Assembly (NCBI GenBank): GCA_020137815.1
Contig: CM035351.1
Span: 5,197,792 to 5,261,791, forward strand
Reading direction: 5' to 3'
Length of the DNA: 64,000 bases
DNA from: Hormiphora californensis
Lineage: Eukaryota; Ctenophora; Tentaculata; Cydippida; Pleurobrachiidae
How positions within the stretch are numbered: the stretch's first letter is position 1; each line of letters opens with the position of its first letter. The notes under the pieces are model-generated. The model searched no databases. It saw only the letters and a list, made by a program, of their open reading frames with translations, and was not told the origin of the DNA. The position numbers and the translations under genes were made by a program. Positions 27,974-44,657 of the stretch are shown one piece after another.

Positions 27974-30251
27974 CTACAACAATGCAGCTCTACTCTCAAG
28001 TCCCTCGATCTGCCTCGCCACCTTGTGTGCCTCTATCTCCTCTTGTGTAAAGGCCCACTCTGCTATCCTGAACCCATCCTCCTTCTCTCCATTCCCGCTC
28101 TTCAGCGACACTCGGGGCATCATCGCTTCTATCTCCGTTACAAAGATCAACGTGTTGAAGTCGGTTATTGTCACAGCCTTTGCCTTCGCTTCATTCGTTT
28201 TCTCCCCCATCATGGAAATGAACATGTTCACGATGATAATGCTACCTGTAACGGACCAGTAACAATGCAGGATATACCACCAAAATGTCAGAGGAACATC
28301 GTACGTGGCACTCTTGTCCTCCAGAATCGAAAGACCCAGATCGTAGTCGTAGACAAAGTGGGTCTTCCTGAATGTTTCGAAGAAGACAAACTCTATCCTC
28401 GAGTAGGTAGTATTCGCATCTTGGTGATGCCATCTTGCCATCTTGCCATCTTGGTGATGCCATCTTGCCATCTTGCCATCTTGGTGATGCCATCACAACT
28501 CAGCCCGCTTCGCGGGCTTCGTTTTCGCACGCTACGCGCACGAGTTGTAAGGGTGACTGCGTCACCAAATTCGCATCCAGAGTCGCATCTCCCAGATTCC
28601 AACTGTAAACTGTGTCCCAGAATATTGCGAATATGGGAATGTAAATGACCAGCCAGAGGACCCCCATTTTGAGAAGTAACCGGGAGATGGTGTGGAGAAC
28701 CTCGGCAATGTAGCCCATCCTAGTAAAGACTCGGAGGGTGGTAAGACCCACGATGTACTGAAGGAGCAGGATGGCAGAGCTAAGGTAATCTCTATACTGA
28801 TTAGCAATCAGAATGTTATCCTTGTCATTGTAACCAGAGGAACTCATTGTGGTGGAGTTGCTCCGAAGTTCTTTGTCAGCGCCCTCCTTAAGTCTGCTTG
28901 TTCCGGAAAATGTCTCCACAAAAACGTAAATAAGGAATATCAGGGTTAAGATGTCCACAAAATATTCATACAGGGACTCTCCCACTATCTCCTTCGACTT
29001 GAACTTCAGTACATCTTTGATACCTTGAGAGGCTTTTCGAAGACGTCTTGCACAGTTCTGCATTTTCGGGTGAGAGGCGAGCTCCTCCTTATGTGTTAGA
29101 TCTTCTTCGTACTTCTGAAACTTTTCCACAGCTCTCCATCGACATATCAGCCTACAGAAATCATACCCCATAATGAAAATGATAACTCCTAAATTTAGAA
29201 TCAGGGCTGCTTCAAGTTCTGAACTTGCATCTTTCGACAGATATAACGAACTGTCTAGCAAGTAGATGACAGTCCAAATTAGAATGTAGACCCACTTCAT
29301 AACTCCGTAGACCGTGAAAAATTTCCACCCAAAGCGGTTCCATTTTTCTGTCAGTGTCCCTTGGAACACTTTATGCCTGAGTAGTGTTGCAATTCCAGAG
29401 TGAGTGTCATTCTGGCCTGGGTTCAGGATCATACCCGCGTCAAGGGAGTTCCCACAACTAACATCCTCACCATCCATCCAGAAATAATTCACATTCCTCT
29501 GAGGACACTTCACCACCTTGCGATCCATCAGCTCCGTCGCCACAGGGGGCAGCTTTTGGGCAACTCTGAGCAGAAACGACAGCTCAGCCTCGCTCTGGTC
29601 GTTGTAGGTGTAGTCATGGTTTTTGAGGAGATAGGATGCCAGATCTTGTCGTTTGTAGAAAGTCGCCAGCCAGAGCGGTGTCCTTCCATGGCCGTCTACT
29701 GTGGACAACATTTCAGATTCCACTGAGTGAAAGAGCTTCATTACCTCCAAGCTGCCGCAGATGGCTGCAATGTGAATGGGAGTCCGTGAGCCCACCCTAC
29801 ATTTCATGAACATCAGAGGCCTGTGATGAAGAATGAGCTGTTTGGCAATGTCCGCTCGACCGGAAATTGCACAGTAGTGGACAGCGTTAAAACCAAACTC
29901 ATCAAATCTCGTCACATCCCCTCCTGCTTTCACAAAATCGTCCAATCTCTCCAATGAGCCTACTAAACTCAGTGCATGTAGGACATTCATTCCACTACTG
30001 TCCCCCGTGTCCACACTTGGCATGTCAGATAGGCACTCTCTAAACTTCCTTCCATCGATATCAAGAACTGGGAAATCTTCGCCTGAAACGTCCTGTTCCA
30101 TCAAGTTTTCCAGATATCTGTGGGCTGAATAAGTGTGAGCAAAGGAGGGGTCTGCTCGGTGAAGGGGAAGATCAAACAGGGTCTCTCGGACTTTGTCAAG
30201 ATCAGATTTTCCAAACTTCCGCAACCTATCCAGAAGGTTCTTGCGCCCCAT
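27974..30251 (-). CDS. Intronless ankyrin-repeat TRP-type cation channel, broken by a MITE
   Basis: Starts at 30251 (MGRKNLLDRLRKFGKSDLD). About residues 85-225 contain ankyrin repeats (FGFNAVHYCAISGRADIA, SRTPIHIAAICGSLEVMKLF, HGRTPLWLATFYKRQDLASY). Membrane segments follow: GVMKWVYILIWTVIYLL, LNLGVIIFIMGYDF, YFVDILTLIFLIYVFVE, AILLLQYIVGLTTLRVF and GVLWLVIYIPIFAIFWDTVY. After the pore region comes S6-like SIIIVNMFISMMGEKTNEA, the TRPV-type LNMLIALMGET equivalent. Between S5 and the pore, at LDAN, a 148-bp element plus 9-bp duplication (157 nt) shifts the frame; without it the gene would encode about 706 residues. As genomic sequence it stops after about 25 aberrant codons unless the insert is spliced. 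TRPV/TRPA-like cation channel by architecture; the stimulus is unknown. Convergent with SMIM14. Confidence 0.85.
28421..28568. mobile_element. 148-bp MITE with 9-bp target duplication in the TRP pore-region exon
   Basis: ATTCGCATC occurs at 28412-28420 and 28569-28577. The element starts TTGGTGATGCCATC and ends GACTGCGTCACCAA, so both termini are TTGGTGA. A subterminal CACAACTC pairs with GAGTTGTA. The left end has two extra copies of a 30-bp unit (28421-28450, 28451-28480) that begins with the terminal repeat. The core contains CCCGCTTCGCGGG, a tight GC stem. Non-autonomous. Confidence 0.85.
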
Positions 30252-30974
30252 GATAACTACTACTGCACAGGAGCGTCAATAGGAAATGAGGCAGAGCGAT
30301 TACAGAAGTGTACCGGGAGGAGAGAATGATCATGCTCATATATAGAGAGGGCGATCAGGGGAATGTTATACACGTGTGCCAATCACGTTAGGGGGCCTTG
30401 GCGACCTCTTCTAGTTTTATTAACGATCAGTCTCCATGGGGCCCAATTTTAATGTTGGGAGAAATTAAAACACGGGGGTTTCGTGAACGGGGTATAACAA
30501 CGAAAATTTATTATGTACAGGGTATAATGTATGTGTAAACGACAAGTAATACGAACACAGAATGATACGAATAGAATAATAATCATTGGGTCACAGTCTC
30601 TCAAATGGGATACAAGACTACAAGGTGCCACGATTTATAATTGGTATCTTTTAATGACCTTTTTCTGCTAAAATATAATACACCACACATCGTGAAACCA
30701 AACTCTTTTTTATCTCACTGGTTTTAAATAAAATGCTAAATATAATATAACATCAGACGGGGAGCTAATTTCTACAGTTTTTTGTTAAGTTGACCTCTGG
30801 GTGACTGTTTCCAATGTCAATATTTGACTTAATCCGCGATTCACAGACTCTATCTACGTAGGGCAAACGTTGCAGACCCCTCACAGTACAGGGGACTACA
30901 ACAGTATTCACTCGGAATTATAATAACAAATAAGTGACAACTACAGGACCAGAATCTCTGTCTCTCTCTCTCCC
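30252..30974. other. Intergenic, TRP upstream to GPCR 3' end
   Basis: AT-rich; holds the TRP promoter region (minus strand) near 30260-30420 and the 3' flank of the first GPCR. No further gene or structured element was recognised. Confidence 0.5.
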
Positions 30975-32625
30975 TCAATGATCCTCAACAACACTGTTAT
31001 TGTAAACTTTCTGAGCTATGGGTTGCTCCTGAACCCCATTATTAGCCTGCACAGTGCTCGCCTGCTGAAGGACGGTAGAGTGGGTCTTTGCAAAGCCCCC
31101 GGAGCTGTTAGCAGCGTGTTTTCTCATGCATTTCTGTATCAGTCGCACATAGGCCGCCCTGAAGTTCTGGTTGAACAGTCCGTATATTATGGGGTTGATT
31201 GCGGAGTTAGCCAGAAGTAGCCAGATGACAAAGAACGCAAGGGCCGCAGAGCCCTGGATCTTTACTCCTGCTTTCAGTAGGATTCCAATGATGAACACTG
31301 GGAACACGCAGATCTAAGGGAAGGAGGAGTTAAAAAGGAGGAGTGTAGTATTAAAGCATGATCTGCCAACTAAACGGAATGTAAATTACAGGCACCTGGC
31401 GACTTTGTCCTTAGGACTTGACTGTTATACACTGCCGTGGTATAACAATTAACTATTCGACCTCTATAGACTATAACAGCTCCCTGACTACTTTTTACTT
31501 TATTTGAGTGCCAGGAGGATTGACTATATGCAGGGCGGCGTGCAAGGAATGACTGCACTTACCATGAACATGACAATGATGAGAAGGATGATTTTGGCAG
31601 TCCGAAGGTTTCCTCTGTGCTTCTTCACCATACTGTTCTGAACGGAAGCCTTGCCCATACTGCCCATCAGAATGAAGTAGTAGGTGGGGAAGATGATGAG
31701 GATGGGAAGGGGGAAGGTGGATCCCACGTAGAACCAAAAGTAGGAGCTCATACCCGAGGAGCACGTATAACTCGCAGTAGAGAAATTGTACTCCGCCCAC
31801 CCTCCGAATATTGGTGGTATGGAGACAATTGCTGCCCATCCCTGCAGAAAGAGAGTGTGTGTTAGACGCTTGTTCCATGAACTGAGATCCTGCAGAATCA
31901 TTTTCCCTGATTGTAGATTGCCCTAATCATAATGTCCATCCTATATCATCTAGGTGGCCTGTTGAGTGATTGCTGTCACTACATCCTACATGTCCCAGTT
32001 ACAGTAAACACACTGATCTAATGCTCAGTTAGGGCACTCAGTTACATACCCATATTATACCGATGCATATCCATGCCAGGGGTCGCTTCATGATGTGTGG
32101 GTATCTGATAGCATGGCACACCAAGATATACCGATCGACACTGAAAATAGAAAATAGCTATTATTCACCGGCTGGTGGGTCATATCATATCTAACTATAT
32201 CTAATGCAAATTTGCACGGAAATGTGATACCCTATCGTCAATGTGACGACTTGATCCGTCAGTGTGACGACTTGATCCGTCAGTGTGACGACGTGATCCT
32301 TCAGTGTGACGACGTGATTCGTAGGTATCACGTATCACAAGTGCTAGACATCTGCTTGCGAACTTGAGGGGTCACATCACATACATAAAAGGGAGAGAAA
32401 GAGAGAGAGAGAGAGAGAAAAAGAGAGGGATCACATTACATTACATAGCAGATAGCATCATAGAGGGAGAGAGAGAGACAGAGACAGAGACAGAGACAGA
32501 GACAGAGACAGAGACAGAGACAGAGACAGAGACAGAGACAGAGACAGAGACAGAGACAGAGACAGAGACAGAGACAGAGACAGAGACAGAGACAGAGACA
32601 GAGACAGAGACAGAGACAGAGAGAA

Positions 32626-32676
<51 letters not shown>

Positions 32677-34151
32677 GACAGAGAGAGAGAGAGAGAGAAA
32701 CAGAGAGAGACAGACAGAGACAGACAGAGACAGACAGAGACAGACAGAGACAGAGAAAAACGTAGAGAGAGACAGAGAAAAACGTAGAGAGAGACTGGGA
32801 GATTGAGGCAGGGAGACAGAGAAAAAAGGAAAATATGTGATTCATATGTGATTAGGATATGTGGTTCACCATTTCTAATGGATTATGATATGTGATTCAC
32901 CCTTTCTTATGGATTAGGATATGTGATTCACCCTTTCCAATGGATTAGGATATGTGATTCACCCTTTCTAATGGATTAGGATATGTAATTCACTCTTTCT
33001 AATGGATTAGGATATGTGATTCACCCTTTTTAATGGATTAGGATATGTTATTCACCCTTTCTAATGGATTAGGATATTATATGTGATTCACTCTTTCTAA
33101 TGGATTAGGATATGTGATTCACCCTTTCTAATGGAATAGAATAGAATCACATATCCTAATCCATTAGAAAGGGACTAGGATAATATGTGATTCACCCTTT
33201 CTAATGGATTAGGATATTTGATTCACCCTTTCTAATGGATTAGGATATGTGATTTACCCTTTCTAATGTAGGTAGGATATGTGATTCTATTCAGGGATAG
33301 TGCATGTCAACAGTCAGTGTTTCCTAATCCAGCTACACTTTCCGCGAAATTCGCCCGTTTACTAGTTGACATAATACATGGCTCCCCTATTTTGATATTT
33401 TTAAATTTTGAATCTGGGTGTGGGACAGCAAAATACGAGATCGTTACTGCAGTGCTGACAGCTATAGCTCTATTATAAATGCCCTATTTTCTCTAACCAC
33501 CCAAGATTGACAGCTATGGGGGTGGGGTCCAACCTACTGTCGCAATATCTATTTGACTCGTGACGTCATAATGAATGACGTCACACCCAGACAACTCTCA
33601 CCTGGTCATCCCGAGGGTAACCATGGCAGCACAGATGGTAATGTTATCAATGAATCCCCCGATATCACACATAGGATCCGGAAGGATCTGTTTTCCTCCA
33701 AAGGCGATGGAGAAGAACCCCATGGGCATTGTGAAGAGTCCAGTAATTAGGTTGCTGAATGCCAAACTATAAAAATGGGGGGCAGGTGTTAGTAATGGGG
33801 TGAAGTTTTAAATAATAGGCTAACTGTCAGACCCTATATTCTCGCGAGAACCGCAGTCAGAGCATTGGCCTGATAATAGGCTAACGACCTGCTTCATGAC
33901 ACTTGACACGATGCCAATATAGGTACCATGATCACCTTTCAGCCAATAGCAGCTGTCCCCAATCAAATTGGTCAATAATATTACCTGCCAATAAAGAGGT
34001 TGGATGTGGTCCGGAGCTTGGGTTGGGAATACATGGCAAAGAGAAGGGCGATGTTGCCACATACACACAGTATTATGAGAACCGCTATCAGAATTAGGAT
34101 CAGAACCTGGTCCACTTTGTCAGCGAAAATGTTATCTCCTCCCCCTGCCAT
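30975..34151 (-). CDS. Class A (rhodopsin-like) GPCR, five exons
   Basis: Exons: 34151-33985, 33766-33602, 32140-32050, 31841-31563, 31313-30975. All are GT-AG and in phase, 346 residues. TM1 LILILIAVLIILCVCGNIAL has the conserved GN. TM2 begins LAFSNLITGLFTMP. The TM3 end is SVDRYILVCHAIRYP with a DRY motif split from TM3 by an intron. ECL2 Cys is in ASYTCSSGMSSY. TM6 is preceded by RGNLRTAKIILLIIV. TM7 is WLLLANSAINPIIYG (NPxxY type). The tail has CMRKHAAN, with a possible palmitoylation Cys. There is no Lys in TM7, so it is not a photopigment. Overall it resembles melatonin/opsin-cluster orphan receptors (compare CHAIRY with the melatonin-receptor CHS segment). Ligand unknown. Intron 2 is full of tandem repeats. 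Confidence 0.88.
32236..32325. repeat. 21-bp tandem repeat, four copies
   Basis: Units of the form GTGACGACTTGATCCGTCAGT with minor variants, inside GPCR intron 2. Confidence 0.85.
32471..32830. repeat. (GAGACA)n and (ACAG)n arrays
   Basis: A hexamer array GAGACA to about 32620, then GA-rich, an ACAG tetramer array and mixed GACA words. Non-coding, in GPCR intron 2. Confidence 0.95.
32838..33290. repeat. 31-bp minisatellite with one inverted unit
   Basis: About 13 copies of a 31-bp unit containing GGATTAGGATATGTGATTCA and CCCTTTCTAAT. At about 33135-33170 one unit is inverted (CACATATCCTAATCCATTAG). Located in GPCR intron 2. Confidence 0.85.
33824..33873. mobile_element. CTGTCAG micro-MITE, internally shortened
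   Basis: CTGTCAGACCC, then TTCTCGCGAGAACCGCAG and TCAGAGCATTGGCCTGAT, flanked on both sides by AATAGGCTAA (a target duplication of about 8-10 bp). It sits in GPCR intron 1. Confidence 0.75.
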
Positions 34152-38750
<4,599 letters not shown>

Positions 38751-40303
38751 CAGGCATTAGTGGGGAAAAAAACCCCCCCCCAAAAAAAGGGACGTTTTTG
38801 TGACCTATTAGGAAATGAAAAAGGGCAATTTATGAAAAGATCTGTGGAAAAAAATTTTTTTAAAAAAAATGTTTTTTTTACCCGGGGTTCCCAAAGGCTA
38901 ATTTAAAACTAAATTAAAACCCCGTTTGCCAGTTTTAAAAGGACCAAAAGCCTTTTTTCTAATTTAAGGAACGGATTTGATTTTTAGTAAAAACCTTTGT
39001 GTTTTTAAAAAATGTGTTAAAAGATACAGTTTTTTAAAAATTTTATCAAAAAAAGGGTTCCCCCAAATTTGGCTTTTGAGCCTAGGGGGAAATTGAAAGG
39101 GTGCGGCCCTCTTTTTTTGAACCCATAAAAAAATGTTACTTTTAAACGCGCGAAAAACCTAGTATTCCGCGAAGGTAAGTAGAATCATTTTGGGCAGATT
39201 TCACCAGACAGGGGCACTGGCAAATATCAAATCCTGTTTGATAATTTCTTTCCCCATTTCATGACCATTTTCCCAAGGGGTTTTGTAATCCGATATAAAA
39301 CTCACATTTTTAAAAAATGTTTGGGGATGGAGTAGAAAAACGGGGTAAAAGGGGGGAGGGGGAGAGGTAAGGAGAGGGGGGTAGGGGGAGGGCAAAAAGA
39401 GGAAAAACAGATAATTATCTACACACATGTTTTAATTTTTTCAACGACCCCATTTATTTTATTTTTTTACCAGTAAAATTAAAGTCCATTTTTTTAAAAG
39501 TCACCCCCCCAAAAACGTTTCGCGGAATTGTTTTCGCGTTTAGACATGTTAAAAGTGTAGGCGCGCGCGTAAATTAAAAAATCGCACGGGGCAAAGAGTT
39601 GGGGGGGGTGAAACCCGTTGAATAAAAGGACTTTAAAAATGATATGGATAATAAAAAGGTAAAAACGGGAAAAATTTAAAAAATAAACAATTTAAAAATC
39701 ATCACATTTATATAAAAAAGAGTCAAGAGGAAATTTTTTCCCCCTTCTTTCGGGAAACCCAAAAAATTAAAATTTTTTACCCAAAAAAATTTTGAGTTAA
39801 ATTTTGCTTGAGATTTTCTTTTCCCCTGGCGAGGAGGGGCACTCTTTCCCAAAATCCAAGGGTTCGAGGGAAAAAACTGAAAAGAGAGGACAATAAAGAA
39901 GTAATTTGGGTTTTTTTAAGTGCCCCTTTTAGCCAAGGTTTTACTTTTGGCGGGCAGAGAGCGCCCTTTATCATGTAAAATCCCAGGGACTTCGGAAATA
40001 AGGGGAAACGGGAAAAAACCCCCCCCCCAAAAACAGTTAAAAAAATTAATTTTTTTTAAAAACAGTCCATTTAAAGTAAAAGTAAAAAATAAAAACTGGG
40101 AAAAAAATTTCACCCCATGGATTTTATTATCGGGCCCAATGTGTCCATCACTTTGGGTAATAAGCCCGTGTTTTCCGGGTTTTCATCAATAAAAAAGCAA
40201 GGGAAACCAAAAAATTTAAAAAGGGTTACAGTCCCCAACCCCCCAACCCCACCTAAAAAGGGGGAAAGGGGGGTTAGGGGTACCCTAACAGAAGAAAACC
40301 AAA

Positions 40304-42255
40304 AAAGGGGGAAAATTGGGAGAATTAGGGGGAAAAAATTTGGGGGGGGGAAATTTGGGAATTAAAATTAGGGATTTAAAATTTGGGGTATAAATTAGGG
40401 GGGGCAATTTGGGAGGGAATTTTGAGAAGGAATTTTGGGGGAATTTTGGGAGGGAGGGAAATTTTTGGAGAATTTAGGGAGGGAAATTTTGGGAGGAAAT
40501 TTTGGAGAGGTTTTTTGGGGGAATTTTTGGGATAAATTAGGGATAAATTAGGGTAAAGGAAAAAATTAGGAAAAAATTTGGGGTAAAAATTTGGGAGAAG
40601 GGGGGGGGGGAAATTTTGGTAGAATTTAGGGGGAATTAGGGAGAAAGGGGAAAAATTTAGGGAGAAATTTTGGGGGAAATTTTGGGAGAATTTGGGAGAA
40701 AATTTTTGGAATTAAAAAAGGAAATTTTAAAATTTGGAAAAAAATTGGTTTAAAAATTTGGGAGAATGTTTGGGAGAAATTTAGGGAATTAAATTTGGGA
40801 TGGGAATTGGGATAAATAGGAATAAATTAGGGATAAATTAGGGGGAATTTAGGGAGAATTTAGGGGGGGAAAAATTTGGGAGAAAATTTTGGGGAAAAAT
40901 TTAGGGGGACTTTTGGGGGAAAAGTTTTGGGGGGAATTTTGGGATAAATTAGGGAAAATTAGGGAAAAATTTGGAAAATTGGAATTTAAATTTGGGAAAA
41001 AAATTTTGGGAGAAATTTTGGGAGAATTGGGTTGAATTTTGGGAGAATTTTTTGGGGTAAATTAGGGTAAAATTTGGGAAAAAATAGGAATAAATGGAAT
41101 AAATTTTGGGGAATTTTAAAAAAGGGGGGAAAAAATTTTGGGAGAATTTAGGGAAAAAATTAGGGATGAAAATTTGGGATAAATTTGGAAAAATTTGGGA
41201 TTAAATTTGGGGAAGTTAGGGGGAATTTTTAGGGAGAAAATTTTGGGAGAATTTGGGAGAATTTTGGGGACTTTTGGGAGGGGGTTAGGGGGAATTTAGG
41301 GATTAAAATTTGGGATTTAAAATTTGGGAAAATTAAAGGGTAAATTAGGAAATTTAAAAAGAGATAAATTGGGAAAAATTTTTTTGGGAAATTTGGTAGG
41401 GAATTTTTGGGGAAAAATTTGGGGGGAAATTTTGGGGGGAAATTTTGGGATAAAAGGGGTAAATTAGGGATAAATTTGGAAAAATTAAAGGGAAAAAATT
41501 TGGGAGGATTTTGGGAGGGAATTTTGGGGGGAAATTTGGGGGTAAAATTTGGGATTTAAAAAGGAAAAAAATTTGGAAAAATTAGGGAAAAAATTAGGGA
41601 GGGTTTAGGGAAAAAATTAGGGAAAAAATTTGGGATAAATTAGGAAAAATTGGGAAAAATAGGGGAAAAATTAGGGAGAATTTTGGGAGAATTTGGGAGG
41701 TTTTGGGAGAATTTTGGGGGGTAAAAAATTTAAAGGGTAAAAATTTGGAAAAAATTAAGAATTTAAAAAGGGATAAATTTGGGGGGAATTTTGGGGGAAA
41801 ATTTGGGAGAATTTTTGGGATAAATTAGGGAAAAAAATTAGGAATAAAATTTTGGAAAATAAAATTTGGGAAAAAATTAGGGAAAAATTTTTGGGGTTTA
41901 AATTGGGTAAATTAGGGGTAAAATTTGGGATTTAAAATTTGGAATAAATTAGGGGAAAAAATTAGGGATTTAAAAATTTGGAATAAAAATTGGGGAGAAT
42001 TTAGGGGAATTTGGGAAGGGAATTTTGGGAGGGAAATTTTGGGAAGGTTTTGGGGGAAAATTTTGGGGCTAAAAATTTGGAAAAAATTTGGTAAATTAGG
42101 GAGAAAATTTTGGGGGAATTTAGGGAGAATTTAGGGGAATTTAGGGGGGGGTTTAGGGGAAATTTTGGGATTAAAATTTAAAGGGTAAATTTGGGAAAAA
42201 AAAGGAAAAAAATTAGGTAAATTGGGAGAATTTTGGGAGATTTAGGGAGAGTTTT
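40304..42255. repeat. C-depleted degenerate array of GGGA/AATTT(A)GGG words
   Basis: Almost 2 kb of the plus strand composed of G, A and T with only a handful of C. Built from short irregular words such as GGGAGAATTTTGGG and ATAAATTAGGGATAAATTAG with periods of about 10-14 bp. Boundaries are gradual. Confidence 0.75.
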
Positions 42256-42257
42256 TG

Positions 42258-43027
42258 GGAAATTTTGGGAGGAAAAGGGGGGGGGAAAAAGAAAGGGAGG
42301 GGGAAAGAGAAGGGAGGGGGAAAAAAAAAGGGAGGGGAAAGAAGGAGGGGGAAAAAAGAAGGGGGGGGAAAGAGAAAGGGGGGGGGAAGGAAGGGGGGGG
42401 GAAAAGAAAGGGGGGGGGAAAAAGAAGGGAGGGGAAGAGAAAGGGGAAGGGGGGAAAAAGGGGGAGGGGAAAAGGAAGGGGGGGGGGGGAAAAAGAAGGA
42501 GGGGAAAGAGGGGGGAGGGGAAGAGAAGGGGGGGGGAAGAAAAAGGGAGGGGAAAAAAGAAAAAGGGGAAAAAGAAGGGGGGGGGGAAGGAAGGGGGGGG
42601 AAAAAGAAATTTTAGAAAAGGGGGGGGAAGAGAAGGGAAGGGGGGAAAGGGAGGGGGGGAAAGAAGGGAGGGGAAGGGAGGGGAAAGGAAGGGAGGGGGA
42701 AAGGGAAAAGGGGAAGGGGGGAAAGGGGGGGGAAGGGAAGGGGGAAAGGGAAAAGGGGAAAAGGGGAAAGGGGGGAAGGAAAGGGGAAAGGGAAAGGGGA
42801 AAGGGGGAAAGGGGGGAAAAGGGGAAGGGGAAAGGGGAAAGGGGAAAGGGGAAAGGGGAAAGGGGAAAGGGGAAAGGGGAAAAGGGGAAAGGGAAAAGGG
42901 AAAGGGGAAAAGGGAAGGGAAGGGAAGGGGGAAGGGAAGGGAAGGGAAGGGAAAGGGAAGGGAAGGGAAGGGAAGGGAAGGGAAGGGAGGGAAAGGGGAG
43001 GGGAAGGGGAAAAGGGGAAGGGAGGGT
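42258..43027. repeat. Homopurine (GGGAA/GGGGAAA)n tract 1
   Basis: About 770 bp that is almost purely G and A on the plus strand, ending in regular GGGAA pentamers. Long Gly/Lys/Arg/Glu and Pro/Ser/Phe/Leu frames on the two strands are compositional artefacts. Confidence 0.9.
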
Positions 43028-44657
43028 ACCTTTGGTATTTTGGGGCTCGAACGGGAATGCCCATCGGGCCAAAAAGTCGAGCGTTTCCCCCCGCATTATG
43101 GAGGCCGTCCGCCCCCTGAAAAAGGGGTCCCCATGATCCCACTCAAAACAGGAGTTTTATTGAAGATTTTGGGGGGGGGGTGGGTGCTGGTATGGTCCCG
43201 GGAAATGGCCGTGTGATTTGAACTGTTCCTTTTTGGAGAGTTTTTAATTGTGTGGAAAAAAGTGAATAACGCAAAAAAGTTTGGAGAGAAGGGTTTTCTT
43301 CGTTTGACAGATTGTATTTAGAGTGCCCAATTGGTCGGATGAGGAGACCCACGGTGACAGAAGTGGGGAAGTTGAGCCAAGGGAGTTAGGGATGAGTCCG
43401 CCCCATATTTCATTGATGATGAGGGCCCCTACCGCTCTTTTTCCCCTTGTAGCGAATAGATTTTCAGCTTTCTAGCCTCCCCAATAGTTTAATCACTAAC
43501 CCTGAGATCTTAGCGTGAAGAGGCTGCATGTTCGACACTGATATATCAATTTGAAGCAGGGTCCCACATGCCAAAACAGTATTAAAAAGGACCACATGAG
43601 TTGATAGAGGGAGAACATATGACCCCGGGCCCCTTTTGGAGAAAGGGGGGAGAATCCCTTGGGGTTTTCCGGGGGGCTTAGCGCTTTCCCCGGGGGTGAG
43701 GCCTGAAGGTTTGATCGCGTCAATGAAACCCCAGGCTTTTTCAAACCCGTTAGGCAGAGAGATTTCCGGATGGTACGAAGTTAGATTTAGGATCTCCCTT
43801 TCCTGCTGCGGGGTTTGGAAATTTTAGATTCATTGATTTTCCAGGGTTTTTTTGGTCCCCCATCTAACCCCCTTAAAAATTTTTTTTTGTGTGCTGGTGT
43901 CGGGTTGGTCCGGATGTTCTGGGGGCCTTTGAGTCATAAAAGCAAGACTTTCAGCTGGAGTGTGACGACGGAACATTTTTTATATACAGGACAAATAGAA
44001 GGGTCCTAGGAGTACCCGGGGGACCCCATCAGGACCCGGATGGGATCAGACATTTACCGGGGGAGGAGGATCTCTGAATCGGTTAAAAAGAAGTTGGTGA
44101 TCCAGGGGATTGACCTGGAGCCATAGGATGGAGCTTTTTGAGAAGGATTGATATCCACCTTGTCGGCCTTTGAAAAACCAGGTAGAGACATCGGGTTCCA
44201 TCTCGAACTTTTTTCATCACATCCCAACTGGTGGGGAGGGGTGAGGCCTTTTCCCTTTTCGGGAAACCCATTTTTTGATCTGGAGGATGTTTCCTGGGCT
44301 GTGGTTTAAACTAAACCCAGTTTGGTAGAGTTTCCTAAAAGATTTTAACCAGATGAGATGTAAGTGAGAGGCCGAATTTGGGCAGCATCTGCCCGGTTCC
44401 CTTTCTGAAGAGGGCACCACCCCTTGTGCTTGAATAATGAGCTATATCCCCGGGGGAAAGAGGGATTTTCTCCATTACCTATAGAGCATGGGCAGGCGCT
44501 ACACACCTTTTTGGATAGTGATGGGAATTATTTGGGCCCGGGGCAGACGAAGAGTCCCTGGGGCTTGAGGCCCGTAGGGTGTCCCTTTATGAAATCAAGT
44601 GAAGACGCCCCCTATCCGGGGGTAGATTTCAGTACCCCGTGTTTGCCAGATCAGGGT

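Noticed and set aside
28378-28602. Ordinary GT-AG intron at the TRP break using the outermost sites (TTG|GTGACG to CCAAG|ATGCG)
   Set aside because: That pairing leaves the downstream exon out of frame, and the 9-bp duplication with terminal repeats shows an insertion; only inner acceptors would restore frame.
32236-33290. CRISPR-like regular repeats
   Set aside because: Direct tandem minisatellites without unique spacers, in an animal intron.
30975-34151. Opsin identity for the first GPCR
   Set aside because: The TM7 segment WLLLANSAINPIIYG has no retinal-binding lysine; the same holds for the 49176-50630 receptor.
40304-42255. Interstitial telomere (TTAGGG is frequent)
   Set aside because: The hexamer is not in tandem register and is mixed with TTTGGG and GGGAGAA words; low-complexity composition gives TTAGGG by chance.
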